Assembly (NCBI GenBank): GCA_040401995.1
Contig: JBBANM010000027.1
Coordinates: 1-64,000, forward strand
Origin: Haliscomenobacter sp040401995
GTDB lineage: Bacteria; Bacteroidota; Bacteroidia; Chitinophagales; Saprospiraceae
DNA length: 64,000 nucleotides
Direction of reading: 5' to 3'
Shown one piece after another: positions 42,538-51,220 of the stretch. Positions within the stretch are counted from its first letter, which is position 1. Each line of letters opens with the position of its first letter. Under the pieces are notes generated by a model. It was not told the origin of the DNA. It ran no database searches and saw only the letters and a list, made by a program, of their open reading frames with translations. The position numbers and the translations under genes were made by a program.

Positions 42538-43956
42538 ATGAGCACCATGACGACTCAAAGAATCACTGTCAGAACGCTGGTAAAAAAACAACTGGCCGAT
42601 CTGATTACCCCGGTTTCGCTTTTTTTGAAAGTCCGGGATCATTACACCCAACCGGTATTGTTGGAAAGCAACGATTTTAGCAGCGCAGAAGAGTGTTTTT
42701 CTTTTATCGGCTTGCAATCCATCGCTAGTTTTATGGTGAAAAACGGGGTCATTACCACTCAGCTACCCGGAGAAGCGGCACAGATAGCAGATGTAGTGGA
42801 TGTCAATACCGTGCCGCAAGCTCTTCAGCAATTTGTACAGCAGTTTGATGTGCAGCAAGACACACCTTTCCCCGTGTTCAACGGTCTTTTTGGTCACGTC
42901 AGTTTTGAAGGGGTGCAGTATTTTGATACTCTAGAATTTGACCCCGCCAAACGCAAAATCGACATTCCCGAGGTGCGTTTTAGCTTGCATCGCTTCATCA
43001 TCGCCATCAACCATTTCAAAAACGAATTGTACTTGCTGGAAAACCTCTTGCCCGGCGATGTATCCGAAATGGAAAAATTGGAAGCCCTGTTGCGCAGTCA
43101 AAAAGTGCCTACTCACGAGTTCCACCTCGAAGGCGGCGAAGCCAGCAACCTTACCGATGAAGAATACATGGAACTGGTAACAATTGGCAAAAAACACTGC
43201 CAATTGGGTGATGTTTTCCAGATCGTTTTTTCCCGTCAATACTCGCAACACTTCAAAGGCGATGAATTCAATGTTTACCGGGTGCTGCGCTCCATAAACC
43301 CTTCGCCTTATCTCTTCTACTTTGATTACGGCAATTACAAGATTTTTGGTTCTTCTCCCGAAGCGCAGATGATCATCCGCGACGGAGTTGCGCAAGTGAA
43401 CCCGATTGCTGGTACGTATCGCCGATCGGGGGATGTGGCGGAAGATACGCGGCGGGCAAGCGCCTTAGCTGCTGACCCCAAAGAAAACGCCGAACACATC
43501 ATGTTGGTCGACTTGGCGCGCAACGACTTGGGGCGTCATGCGGTGAATGTGGAAGTGAAAAAATTCAAGGAAGTCCATTTTTATAGCCACGTGATTCACC
43601 TGGTGTCCAACGTACACGGGGAGTTGCCACATGATGCCAACCCGGTGCAAATCTTTGGTGATACCTTTCCGGCGGGCACCCTCTCCGGAGCGCCGAAGTA
43701 CAAAGCCATTGAACTCATCAAACACTACGAAAATCAAAACCGCTCGTTTTATGGCGGATCCTTGGGGTACATTGGGTTCAATGGTGAAATCAACCAAGCC
43801 ATTGTTATCCGCTCTTTCTTGAGCCTTGACAATACCCTTTATTACCAAGCTGGCGCCGGTATTGTTGCCGCCAGCGATGAAGCCAGTGAATTGCAAGAAG
43901 TGAACAATAAATTGGGCGCGCTTAAAAAAGCCTTATCTGAAGCTGAAAAAATTTAA
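42538..43956 (+). CDS. trpE: Anthranilate synthase component I TrpE
   Basis: A 472-residue chorismate-utilising enzyme. It converts chorismate to anthranilate using ammonia from TrpG. The N-terminal LLES at residues 41-44 matches the tryptophan feedback site, so allosteric inhibition is likely. The C-terminal chorismate-binding domain has GDVFQIVFSRQYS, PSPYLFYFDYG, PIAGTYRRSGD, ENAEHIMLVDLARNDLGR, GTLSGAPKYKAIELI and YGGSLGYIGFNG. It is the first structural gene, 34 nt after the attenuator, and trpG follows after 6 nt. Confidence 0.97.
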   Translation: MSTMTTQRITVRTLVKKQLADLITPVSLFLKVRDHYTQPVLLESNDFSSAEECFSFIGLQSIASFMVKNGVITTQLPGEAAQIADVVDVNTVPQALQQFVQQFDVQQDTPFPVFNGLFGHVSFEGVQYFDTLEFDPAKRKIDIPEVRFSLHRFIIAINHFKNELYLLENLLPGDVSEMEKLEALLRSQKVPTHEFHLEGGEASNLTDEEYMELVTIGKKHCQLGDVFQIVFSRQYSQHFKGDEFNVYRVLRSINPSPYLFYFDYGNYKIFGSSPEAQMIIRDGVAQVNPIAGTYRRSGDVAEDTRRASALAADPKENAEHIMLVDLARNDLGRHAVNVEVKKFKEVHFYSHVIHLVSNVHGELPHDANPVQIFGDTFPAGTLSGAPKYKAIELIKHYENQNRSFYGGSLGYIGFNGEINQAIVIRSFLSLDNTLYYQAGAGIVAASDEASELQEVNNKLGALKKALSEAEKI

Positions 43957-43962
43957 CAACCC

Positions 43963-44565
43963 ATGAAATTACTCGTTCTCGACAACTACGATTCCTTTAC
44001 GTACAACCTCGTTCAGTACATTCAGGAAATATTGGGTCACGCCATTGACGTGCGCCGCAATGATGCCATCGCTTTGGATGCCGTGGAAGAATACGATGTG
44101 ATCGTGCTTTCGCCCGGCCCGGGTTTGCCAGCCGATGCGGGGATCATGCCAGCTTTGCTTAAACGGTATGCACCTACCAAATCTATTTTGGGAGTTTGTT
44201 TAGGACATCAAGCTATTGGCGAAGCGTTTGGCGCGTCCTTGAGCAATCTTGCCCACGTTTACCACGGTGTAGCGACGCCCATTCAACAAACGGGCAACGA
44301 CGGTGGTTTTTTTGCCGAACTAGATCCGGTATTTGAAGCGGGGCGTTACCACAGCTGGGTGGTCAAAAAAGACACCTTGCCAACGGATTTGATCATCACT
44401 GCTGAAGACGAAAAGGGCGAAATTATGGCCATGCGCCATCGGGAGTACGCGGTTTATGGCGTGCAATTTCACCCTGAATCGGTGATGACTCCAGGCGGTA
44501 AACGCATGCTCCAAAATTTTTTAACGCTTTGTTCGGCAAGAATTCCGGAAGCAGTTGCCGGTTAA
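43963..44565 (+). CDS. trpG: Anthranilate synthase component II TrpG
   Basis: A 200-residue class I glutamine amidotransferase that feeds ammonia to TrpE. The nucleophile is Cys79 in GVCLGHQAIGEAFG; the His-Glu pair is His170 and Glu172 in FHPESVMT. The oxyanion motif is SPGPGLP. It may also serve folate synthesis if no separate pabA exists. It lies 6 nt after trpE; a 113-nt gap separates it from trpD. Confidence 0.95.
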   Translation: MKLLVLDNYDSFTYNLVQYIQEILGHAIDVRRNDAIALDAVEEYDVIVLSPGPGLPADAGIMPALLKRYAPTKSILGVCLGHQAIGEAFGASLSNLAHVYHGVATPIQQTGNDGGFFAELDPVFEAGRYHSWVVKKDTLPTDLIITAEDEKGEIMAMRHREYAVYGVQFHPESVMTPGGKRMLQNFLTLCSARIPEAVAG

Positions 44566-44678
44566 ACCCAACGTTTTTTGAGTTTTTAACACGAAATTAG
44601 CGCGAATTTTGGCCAGTTGTGGTTTGCTGGGGATTTCCCAATAACGGCGTGGTTCAAAATTGTTGAAAAAGGAAAAAG

Positions 44679-45668
44679 ATGAAAAACATACTTACGCGAT
44701 TGTATGACCACGATCGACTGAACCGCGAAGAAGCCAAACAAGTATTGCTACAGATTGCCAGTGGAGCTTTCAACGACATCCAAATGGCGGCGTTTACCAC
44801 GGTGTTTAACATGCGCCCCATCAGCTTGTCGGAGTTGCAGGGGTTTCGGGATGCCATGCTTGAATTGTGTGTGCCCTTGGATGTGGAAGGTCGCCCAACC
44901 ATTGATATTGTAGGAACTGGTGGTGATGGCAAAAATACTTTCAACATCTCTACGCTTTCTTGTGTTGTGGTTGCGGGCGCTGGTTATCTGGTAAGCAAAC
45001 ACGGCAGTTATGGGGTATCTTCGGCAGTTGGTTCTTCGGATGTGTTGATTCAATTGGGTTATGAATTCACCAATGATCAAGATACTTTACGCCGACAATT
45101 GGACGAAGCGGGTTTGTGTTTTTTGCACGCGCCGCTTTTTCATCCTGCATTGAAAGCTGTGGTGCCGGTACGCCGACAATTGGGCACCAAAACCTTTTTT
45201 AACATCTTAGGGCCATTGGTTAATCCCATTCAACCCAAATATCAGCTTTTCGGTACCTTTAGCATGGAATTGCTGCGGATGTACCAATATATCATGCAAC
45301 AATCGGGTCGACGTTTTGCGATTGTGTATGCCCTTGACGGTTACGATGAAATCTCCTTGACCAGCGATTTCAAATGGGTAAGTAACGACAGCGAGCGCAT
45401 TTGGTCGCCCACCGAGTTGGGATTGAAGCAGTTGCGACAATCAGATCTGGATGGCGGCGAAACCTCGGAAGAAGCGGCCAGTATTTTTTGGAATGTGCTT
45501 AAAAATACCGCCACGCCCGCTCAAAAAGAAGTAGTCATCGCCAATGCTGGGATGGCCATTCAGGTGATCAAACCAGAGCAAAGCATTGAGGATAGTTTTG
45601 CCGAAGCTCGCGAAAGCATAGAAAGCGGCAAAGCAATGGAGAAATTGAAAAAATTGGTGAAGGCTTAG
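44679..45668 (+). CDS. trpD: Anthranilate phosphoribosyltransferase TrpD
   Basis: A 329-residue enzyme that joins anthranilate to PRPP. The PRPP-binding GTGGDGKNTFNIST is at residues 79-92, with KHGSYGVSSAVGSSDVL next and GPLVNPIQPKYQLFGTF later. It is followed by a 202-nt gap filled by a long palindrome (R3b) before trpC. Confidence 0.95.
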   Translation: MKNILTRLYDHDRLNREEAKQVLLQIASGAFNDIQMAAFTTVFNMRPISLSELQGFRDAMLELCVPLDVEGRPTIDIVGTGGDGKNTFNISTLSCVVVAGAGYLVSKHGSYGVSSAVGSSDVLIQLGYEFTNDQDTLRRQLDEAGLCFLHAPLFHPALKAVVPVRRQLGTKTFFNILGPLVNPIQPKYQLFGTFSMELLRMYQYIMQQSGRRFAIVYALDGYDEISLTSDFKWVSNDSERIWSPTELGLKQLRQSDLDGGETSEEAASIFWNVLKNTATPAQKEVVIANAGMAIQVIKPEQSIEDSFAEARESIESGKAMEKLKKLVKA

Positions 45669-45677
45669 CCGAAACTT

Positions 45678-45860
45678 TTTAAAAAAAGTAAAAGTTTAGG
45701 TCAGCGGTTTCGAACCAAAAAAGAAGGCAAATTTTAGCTAGACAAGTCCCGAAAAATCGGGACGATGCTGGGCATCGGCTGAAAAAAGAGGCGAAGAATA
45801 GCTGAAATTTGACCTTTTTTGGTCGAAATGGGAGCGACATAAACTTTTACAAAAAAATTA
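45678..45860. repeat. Long nested palindrome R3b inside the trp operon
   Basis: GTAAAAGTTTA (45688-45698) pairs with TAAACTTTTAC (45840-45850); TTCGAACCAAAAAAG pairs with CTTTTTTGGTCGAAA (one bulge); CAAATTTTAGCTA (45728-45740) pairs with TAGCTGAAATTTG (45799-45811, one mismatch); TCCCG-AAAAAT-CGGGA forms an inner hairpin. Together this is a ~180-nt imperfect stem ending 10 nt before trpC. It is non-coding and interrupts an otherwise tight operon. Confidence 0.7.
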
Positions 45861-45870
45861 ATCCAGCAGC

Positions 45871-46686
45871 ATGAATACGCTAGATAAAATAGTGGCGCAT
45901 AAACACGTTGAAGTTGCTCACAATCTGAAGGCGCACCCCATTAGCGAATTGGAGCATAGTCCATTTTTTGCTAGGGAAACCCTTTCGCTGAAATCTTTTT
46001 TGTTGCGCAAAGACAAATCGGGTATCATCACTGAGTTCAAACGGTGCTCGCCTTCCAAGGGCGACATCAACCTATTGGCCAACGTGGAGGAAGTTACCCA
46101 GGGTTATGCTGCAGCGGGCGCATCAGGGTTGTCTATCCTGACCGACGAGCATTTTTTTGGCGGCAAAAACGCCGATTTAACAGCAGGGCGGCTAGTGAAC
46201 GAAATTCCGATCTTGCGCAAAGACTTTATCATTCACGATTATCAAATTGTGGAAGCCAAAGCCATTGGCGCCGATGTGATCTTGTTGATTGCCGAGTGTT
46301 TGGAAAAAAACGAAGTCAAAGCTTTGGCAAAAACGGCCAAATCACTGGGTTTGGAAGTGTTGTTAGAGGTCCATTCTGCCGATCAATTGGAAAAAATCAA
46401 TGAATACGTTGACATTTTGGGAGTCAATAACCGCAACTTGAAAGACTTTTCGGTTAGCATTCAAACTTCGCTGGATTTACTCCCCTTGATTCCCAAGGAG
46501 GTACTAAAAATATCGGAAAGCGGCATCAGCAATCCCCAAGTGGTATTGCAATTAAGAGAGGCTGGTTTTCAAGGTTTTTTGATGGGCGAGCATTTTATGA
46601 ATACCGCTGCCCCACATCTGGCAGCTCAAGCATTCATTCAAAAACTCCAGCAATTGGATGACTATTTTCAAAACGCTATAGCTTAA
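45871..46686 (+). CDS. trpC: Indole-3-glycerol phosphate synthase TrpC
   Basis: A 271-residue TIM-barrel enzyme closing the indole ring from CdRP. The family motif is GIITEFKRCSPSKGDIN (catalytic Glu and Lys), followed by GLSILTDEHFFGG, LRKDFIIHDYQI, DVILLIAECL, GVNNRNLKDF and ISESGIS. It is monofunctional (not fused to TrpF). trpF begins 4 nt after its stop. Confidence 0.95.
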   Translation: MNTLDKIVAHKHVEVAHNLKAHPISELEHSPFFARETLSLKSFLLRKDKSGIITEFKRCSPSKGDINLLANVEEVTQGYAAAGASGLSILTDEHFFGGKNADLTAGRLVNEIPILRKDFIIHDYQIVEAKAIGADVILLIAECLEKNEVKALAKTAKSLGLEVLLEVHSADQLEKINEYVDILGVNNRNLKDFSVSIQTSLDLLPLIPKEVLKISESGISNPQVVLQLREAGFQGFLMGEHFMNTAAPHLAAQAFIQKLQQLDDYFQNAIA

Positions 46687-46690
46687 TACC

Positions 46691-47350
46691 ATGCGAATTA
46701 AAGTGTGCGGCATGCGCAACCCCGATAACATCGAAGCATTGGCAGAATTGCCTATAGACTTTATGGGTTTCATCTTTTATGCCAAATCTCCGCGCTACGC
46801 AGGGCAAAAAAAGACCGAGCAATGGATGTCCAAAAAAGGACTCGAGTTGCTTTCCAAAGTGGCTAAAGTTGGCGTTTTTGTCAATGCCGAAATTGAAGAT
46901 GTGGTGAACCGCATCCACGATTTTGAATTGGATTACATTCAGTTGCATGGCGCCGAAAGCCCCGAATATTGCCGTGAACTCTTTGATTTATGGGGTTTTA
47001 GCTCTATCCGAAAGGCCAGCATCATCAAAGCTTTTTCGATCGATGAGGATTTTGATTTTTCCTCTACAGCGCCATTTACCTCCTATTGCAAATATTTTCT
47101 TTTTGATACCAAAGGGGCTTCCTTTGGGGGTAACGGCGTACAATTTGATTGGCAACTATTGGATCAATACCAAGGTGTAACGCCGTTTTTCCTAAGCGGC
47201 GGCATTGGTCCTGATTCAGTGGCGGCGATTCATGCCGTTCGTCATCCCCAATTGGCAGGGATCGACATCAATAGCAAATTTGAAACCGAACCAGGTGAAA
47301 AAGACATACCGCTCATAGCACAATTCATAACAGAACTCAACAATCGATAA
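46691..47350 (+). CDS. trpF: Phosphoribosylanthranilate isomerase TrpF
   Basis: A 219-residue TIM-barrel isomerase turning PRA into CdRP. IKVCGMRNPDNIEAL holds the catalytic Cys (residue 6). LDYIQLHGAES, LFDTKG (catalytic Asp), FFLSGGIGPDSV and GIDINSKFETEPGEKD follow in order. It sits between trpC (4 nt) and trpB (10 nt). Confidence 0.95.
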   Translation: MRIKVCGMRNPDNIEALAELPIDFMGFIFYAKSPRYAGQKKTEQWMSKKGLELLSKVAKVGVFVNAEIEDVVNRIHDFELDYIQLHGAESPEYCRELFDLWGFSSIRKASIIKAFSIDEDFDFSSTAPFTSYCKYFLFDTKGASFGGNGVQFDWQLLDQYQGVTPFFLSGGIGPDSVAAIHAVRHPQLAGIDINSKFETEPGEKDIPLIAQFITELNNR

Positions 47351-47360
47351 TCCACGCATC

Positions 47361-48548
47361 ATGGTTGCAGTAAACGAACAAGGGTATTACGGAGAATTTG
47401 GAGGGGCATTCATTCCCGAGATGCTTTACCCCAATGTAGAAGAGCTTCGTCAAAATTATTTATCGATCATGCAGGAACCGGAATTTCAACGGGAATTTCA
47501 ATCGTTGCTTCGCGATTTTGTGGGTCGCCCAACGCCATTGTACTTGGCCAAGCGCTTATCCCAAAAATACAATGCCACGATTTACCTGAAACGGGAAGAC
47601 CTTTGTCATACCGGCGCCCATAAGATCAACAACACGGTAGGGCAAATTTTGATGGCCAAGCGTTTGGGCAAAACACGCATCATTGCCGAAACTGGCGCTG
47701 GACAACACGGCGTAGCAACGGCCACCGTCTGCGCCTTGATGGGTATGCCCTGTATTGTGTACATGGGTTCGGTTGACATCGAGCGCCAGGCGCCCAACGT
47801 TGCACGCATGCGTATGCTCGGCGCGGAGGTGCGACCAGCAACCAGCGGTAGCCAGACCCTTAAAGATGCTACCAACGAAGCCATTCGCGATTGGATCAAC
47901 AACCCCGTGGATACGCATTACATCATTGGCTCGGTGGTAGGGCCGCATCCCTATCCAGACATGGTGGCGCGTTTTCAATCGGTGATCAGTGAAGAAATCC
48001 AGTGGCAATTGGAAGCGGCAACGGGTAAAAGCTCGCCCGATGCGGTCATTGCTTGTGTAGGCGGGGGCAGTAACGCTGCCGGTACTTTTTACCATTTTTT
48101 GAATGATGAAAAAGTACGTTTAATCGCCGTAGAAGCAGGCGGCGAAGGTATTCATTCCGGAAAATCAGCGGCTACCAGCGTATTGGGCACCAAAGGTGTT
48201 ATTCATGGGAGTCGTACGTTGTTGATGCAAACCGCTGACGGACAGATTGTTGAGCCGCATTCGATTTCGGCAGGTTTGGACTACCCAGGCATTGGCCCCT
48301 TGCATGCACACCTGATCTCCACTGGAAGAGCAGAGGCGGTAGCCATTACTGATGATGAAGCATTGGAAGCGGCCTATGATTTATCTCGTAATGAAGGCAT
48401 CATTCCAGCCTTAGAAACAGCCCATGCCTTTGCTGCACTGGATAAATTGACTTTCAAATCAACGGATGTGGTGGTTATTGGACTTTCTGGCCGTGGCGAC
48501 AAAGATTTATCGACTTACATCAAGCATTTTGAACGTTTCAATCCATAA
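47361..48548 (+). CDS. trpB: Tryptophan synthase beta chain TrpB
   Basis: A 395-residue PLP enzyme joining indole and serine to make tryptophan. The PLP lysine is Lys88 in CHTGAHKINN. Other marks are YYGEFGGAFIPEML, ETGAGQHGVATA, CVGGGSNAAGTF (phosphate-binding loop) and VVIGLSGRGDKD. It is a TrpB1-type chain, to work with TrpA, which starts 1 nt later. Confidence 0.97.
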   Translation: MVAVNEQGYYGEFGGAFIPEMLYPNVEELRQNYLSIMQEPEFQREFQSLLRDFVGRPTPLYLAKRLSQKYNATIYLKREDLCHTGAHKINNTVGQILMAKRLGKTRIIAETGAGQHGVATATVCALMGMPCIVYMGSVDIERQAPNVARMRMLGAEVRPATSGSQTLKDATNEAIRDWINNPVDTHYIIGSVVGPHPYPDMVARFQSVISEEIQWQLEAATGKSSPDAVIACVGGGSNAAGTFYHFLNDEKVRLIAVEAGGEGIHSGKSAATSVLGTKGVIHGSRTLLMQTADGQIVEPHSISAGLDYPGIGPLHAHLISTGRAEAVAITDDEALEAAYDLSRNEGIIPALETAHAFAALDKLTFKSTDVVVIGLSGRGDKDLSTYIKHFERFNP

Positions 48549-48549
48549 C

Positions 48550-49335
48550 ATGAACCGGATCAAGCAATTGTTTGCGGAAAAACCGCACGATATCCTCAAT
48601 ATCTATTTCACCGCTGGCTACCCAGACTTGAATGATACCGAGCTTTTAATTTTGGCTTTGGCCAATGCTGGCGTTGACCTAATTGAAGTGGGCATGCCTT
48701 ATTCTGACCCACTGGCTGATGGTCCCACCATTCAAGAAAGCGGGATGCAGGCTTTGCAAAATGGTATGACCTTGCCCTTGTTGTTTGATCAGCTTGCCGC
48801 AGTGCGCAAAAAAACCGAAGTGCCTTTAGTGATGATGGGTTATTTCAACCAAGTAATGCAATATGGCGAGGCGGCATTTTTCAAAAAAGCTGCGGAGGTA
48901 GGGGTTGACGGACTCATCTTACCTGATTTACCTTTGCTGGAATACGAGCAATTTTATCAACAACTGGCCAAGGACAATGGCTTGACCATCAGTTTTTTAA
49001 TTACGCCGCAAACACCACCAGAGCGAATTCGCAAAGTCGATGAGTTGTCTAGCGGGTTCATCTATATGGTATCGAGTTCTTCTATTACGGGGGCAAAAGC
49101 AGATATTACCCAAACCCAACGCGATTATTTTGAACGCATCAATTCGATGAACTTACAAAATCCGCGTTTGATCGGTTTTGGAATTTCGAGTCATGAAACT
49201 TTTGGGGAAGCCTGTCAATACGCCAATGGCGCCATCATTGGTAGTGCTTTCATCAAGGCTTTGAACAATGTACCCGATGTACAACAGGCAGCTATTGATT
49301 TTGTAAGAATGGTAAGAGGACCGGTATTGGCGTAG
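48550..49335 (+). CDS. trpA: Tryptophan synthase alpha chain TrpA
   Basis: A 261-residue TIM barrel that splits indole-3-glycerol phosphate and passes indole to TrpB. The ATG at 48550 (MNRIKQLFAEKPHDILNIYF) is preferred over the longer frame that overlaps trpB. Catalytic residues are Glu46 (LIEVGMPYSDP) and Asp57 (ADGPTIQESG). GVDGLILPDLPL and IGSAFIKAL complete the barrel. It is the last gene of the operon; palindrome R3c follows. Confidence 0.96.
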   Translation: MNRIKQLFAEKPHDILNIYFTAGYPDLNDTELLILALANAGVDLIEVGMPYSDPLADGPTIQESGMQALQNGMTLPLLFDQLAAVRKKTEVPLVMMGYFNQVMQYGEAAFFKKAAEVGVDGLILPDLPLLEYEQFYQQLAKDNGLTISFLITPQTPPERIRKVDELSSGFIYMVSSSSITGAKADITQTQRDYFERINSMNLQNPRLIGFGISSHETFGEACQYANGAIIGSAFIKALNNVPDVQQAAIDFVRMVRGPVLA

Positions 49336-49390
49336 CAGGAGGGGGATTTGCAAAAGTTCATTATTTTTGCTATTTTCACCTACAAACACT

Positions 49391-49551
49391 AAGGAACGGG
49401 TGAACCATAAATTGACATTTTAGCCGACTCTATTTTGCCGCCAATCAACTATCTTTTGAGGCGCAATGTGGGGCATTGTAACGAAAAAGATAGGAAGAGT
49501 GGCGGCGAAAGAGCAAGGATAAAGTGGTAATTTATGGTTCAACCATTCCTT
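49391..49551. repeat. Long nested palindrome R3c
   Basis: AAGGAACGGGTGAACCATAAATT (23 nt, given here in parts: AAGGAACGGG, TGAACCATAAATT) at 49391-49413 pairs with 49529-49551 at 21 of 23 positions. Inner pairs are GCCGCCA/TGGCGGC and CTATCTTTT/AAAAGATAG. The core has GAGGCG and GTAACGAA like R3a. It follows trpA and may terminate the operon. Confidence 0.7.
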
Positions 49552-49580
49552 CGCTAAATGGGATTTGAAATTTTGTAGCT

Positions 49581-50669
49581 ATGCAACCCGAGGAAGAACA
49601 GGATATTGACAACCAAAACAGCAATGACGCCGACGATCTGTATGAGTATGAACAGATCGTCATTGACCCAAAACAATCGCCCGTTCGGATCGATAAGTTT
49701 TTGAATGATCGATTGGGCGAGGTGGTTTCGCGGAATCGGATCCAAAATGCCATTAAAGCGGGCTCAATTTTGGTCAATGACCAGGAAATAAAAGCCAATT
49801 TTAAGATCAAACCGGGACAGGTCATCACCATGATCATCCCCAAAGGGCCAACGGAGAACTTTCACCTCTTACCGCAAAATATTCCTTTGGACATTTTGTA
49901 CGAAGATGAAGACCTGCTGGTATTGAATAAGCCGCCTGGTTTGGTGGTGCACCCGGGGGTTGGTCACCGTAAAGGCACTTTGGTCAATGCCCTGGCTTAC
50001 CATTTTAAACTCGATCAAAAAGCGCTGGACAATACCAATTTCCAAAGTAGGGTAGGGCTGGTACACCGCATCGATAAAAACACCTCGGGTTTGTTGGTGG
50101 TGGCAAAAAACGAGTATGCGCTGAGTCACTTGGCCAAACAGTTTTATTACCATACCATTGAGCGTACTTATTATGCCTTGGTGTGGGGCGAACCCGAAGC
50201 AGATTTTGGCACCATCAATGGGCATGTAGGTCGGCATCCGCGGTTTCGACAAGAGTTTACGGTTTTTCCAGAAGGAGAAAGCGGGAAATGGGCGGTTACC
50301 CATTATGAAGTATTGGAGCGCCTGTACTACGTGAGTTTGGTGAAATGCAACCTGGAAACAGGCCGCACCCACCAGATCCGGGTACACATGAAATATTTGG
50401 GGCATCCTTTGTTCAATGATGTCAAATACGGTGGCGGCGAAATCAAACGCGGCACCATTTTTAGCAAGTACAAAGTATTTGTAGATCGCATGTTTTACGA
50501 AATTAACCGCCATGCACTACACGCGAAATCATTGGGTTTTATACACCCCACCAAAGGGGAGTTTATGCAGTTTGAGTCGGAGCTTCCGGCTGATTTTATG
50601 GCGGCATTAGATGGTTGGCGGCAATATGTGGAGGGTAGAAAATCCTCTTTATCCAATAAATTGATATGA
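49581..50669 (+). CDS. RluA/RluD family 23S rRNA pseudouridine synthase
   Basis: A 362-residue enzyme. Residues about 35-85 form an S4 RNA-binding domain (VRIDKFLNDRLGEVVSRNRIQ). The pseudouridine synthase domain follows, with catalytic Asp165 in VHRIDKNTSGLLV and the motifs LNKPPGLVVHPG and GRTHQIRVHM. The layout fits RluD, which modifies 23S rRNA helix 69. Its stop overlaps the next gene's ATG by 4 nt. Confidence 0.93.
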   Translation: MQPEEEQDIDNQNSNDADDLYEYEQIVIDPKQSPVRIDKFLNDRLGEVVSRNRIQNAIKAGSILVNDQEIKANFKIKPGQVITMIIPKGPTENFHLLPQNIPLDILYEDEDLLVLNKPPGLVVHPGVGHRKGTLVNALAYHFKLDQKALDNTNFQSRVGLVHRIDKNTSGLLVVAKNEYALSHLAKQFYYHTIERTYYALVWGEPEADFGTINGHVGRHPRFRQEFTVFPEGESGKWAVTHYEVLERLYYVSLVKCNLETGRTHQIRVHMKYLGHPLFNDVKYGGGEIKRGTIFSKYKVFVDRMFYEINRHALHAKSLGFIHPTKGEFMQFESELPADFMAALDGWRQYVEGRKSSLSNKLI

Positions 50670-51220
50670 ACCCTACAGCAGATACGATTTACATTGAAGC
50701 TACGCGAAAGTGGCTGGAAAAAGTGGTTTTAGGACTCAATTTGTGTCCTTTTGCCAAACGCCCCTACACCCGCGAAACCATTCGCTATGTAGTGCTTGCT
50801 TCAGAATCGCCTAGTGATTTGAGCGAGATGTTACAGGCAGAGTTGACTTTTTTGGCCGAATCTGACCCGGAAGAACTGGAAACCACGCTGTTGATCCATC
50901 CCAATTGTTTATTGGATTTTAACGACTACAACGATTATTTGGAGGATGCCGATCAGCTTTTGGTAGACTTGGAATTGGAAGGAGAAATTCAAATTGCCTC
51001 GTTTCATCCGCAATATCAATTTGCTGATACCGAACCGGAAGATCCAGAAAACTATACCAATCGCTCGCCTTACCCCATGTTGCATTTGCTGCGTGAAGAA
51101 AGTATCAGTTGGGCAGTAGATACTTTTCCGGAAGCAGAAAACATTCCCGAACAAAACATTGAGACGATGAACAAATTGGGGATTGAAAAAATAAAAGCGT
51201 TACTGAAGCAGGGCGAATAA
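50666..51220 (+). CDS. DUF1415 family protein
   Basis: A 184-residue cytosolic protein of DUF1415. Family marks are KWLEKVVLGLNLCPFAKRPY (with the conserved Cys), ETTLLIHPNCLLDFNDYNDYL and ASFHPQYQFADTEPED...NRSPYPMLHLLRE. The role is unknown. It overlaps the upstream pseudouridine synthase gene by 4 nt and the downstream gene by 1 nt, so all three are co-translated. Confidence 0.9.
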   Translation: MNPTADTIYIEATRKWLEKVVLGLNLCPFAKRPYTRETIRYVVLASESPSDLSEMLQAELTFLAESDPEELETTLLIHPNCLLDFNDYNDYLEDADQLLVDLELEGEIQIASFHPQYQFADTEPEDPENYTNRSPYPMLHLLREESISWAVDTFPEAENIPEQNIETMNKLGIEKIKALLKQGE

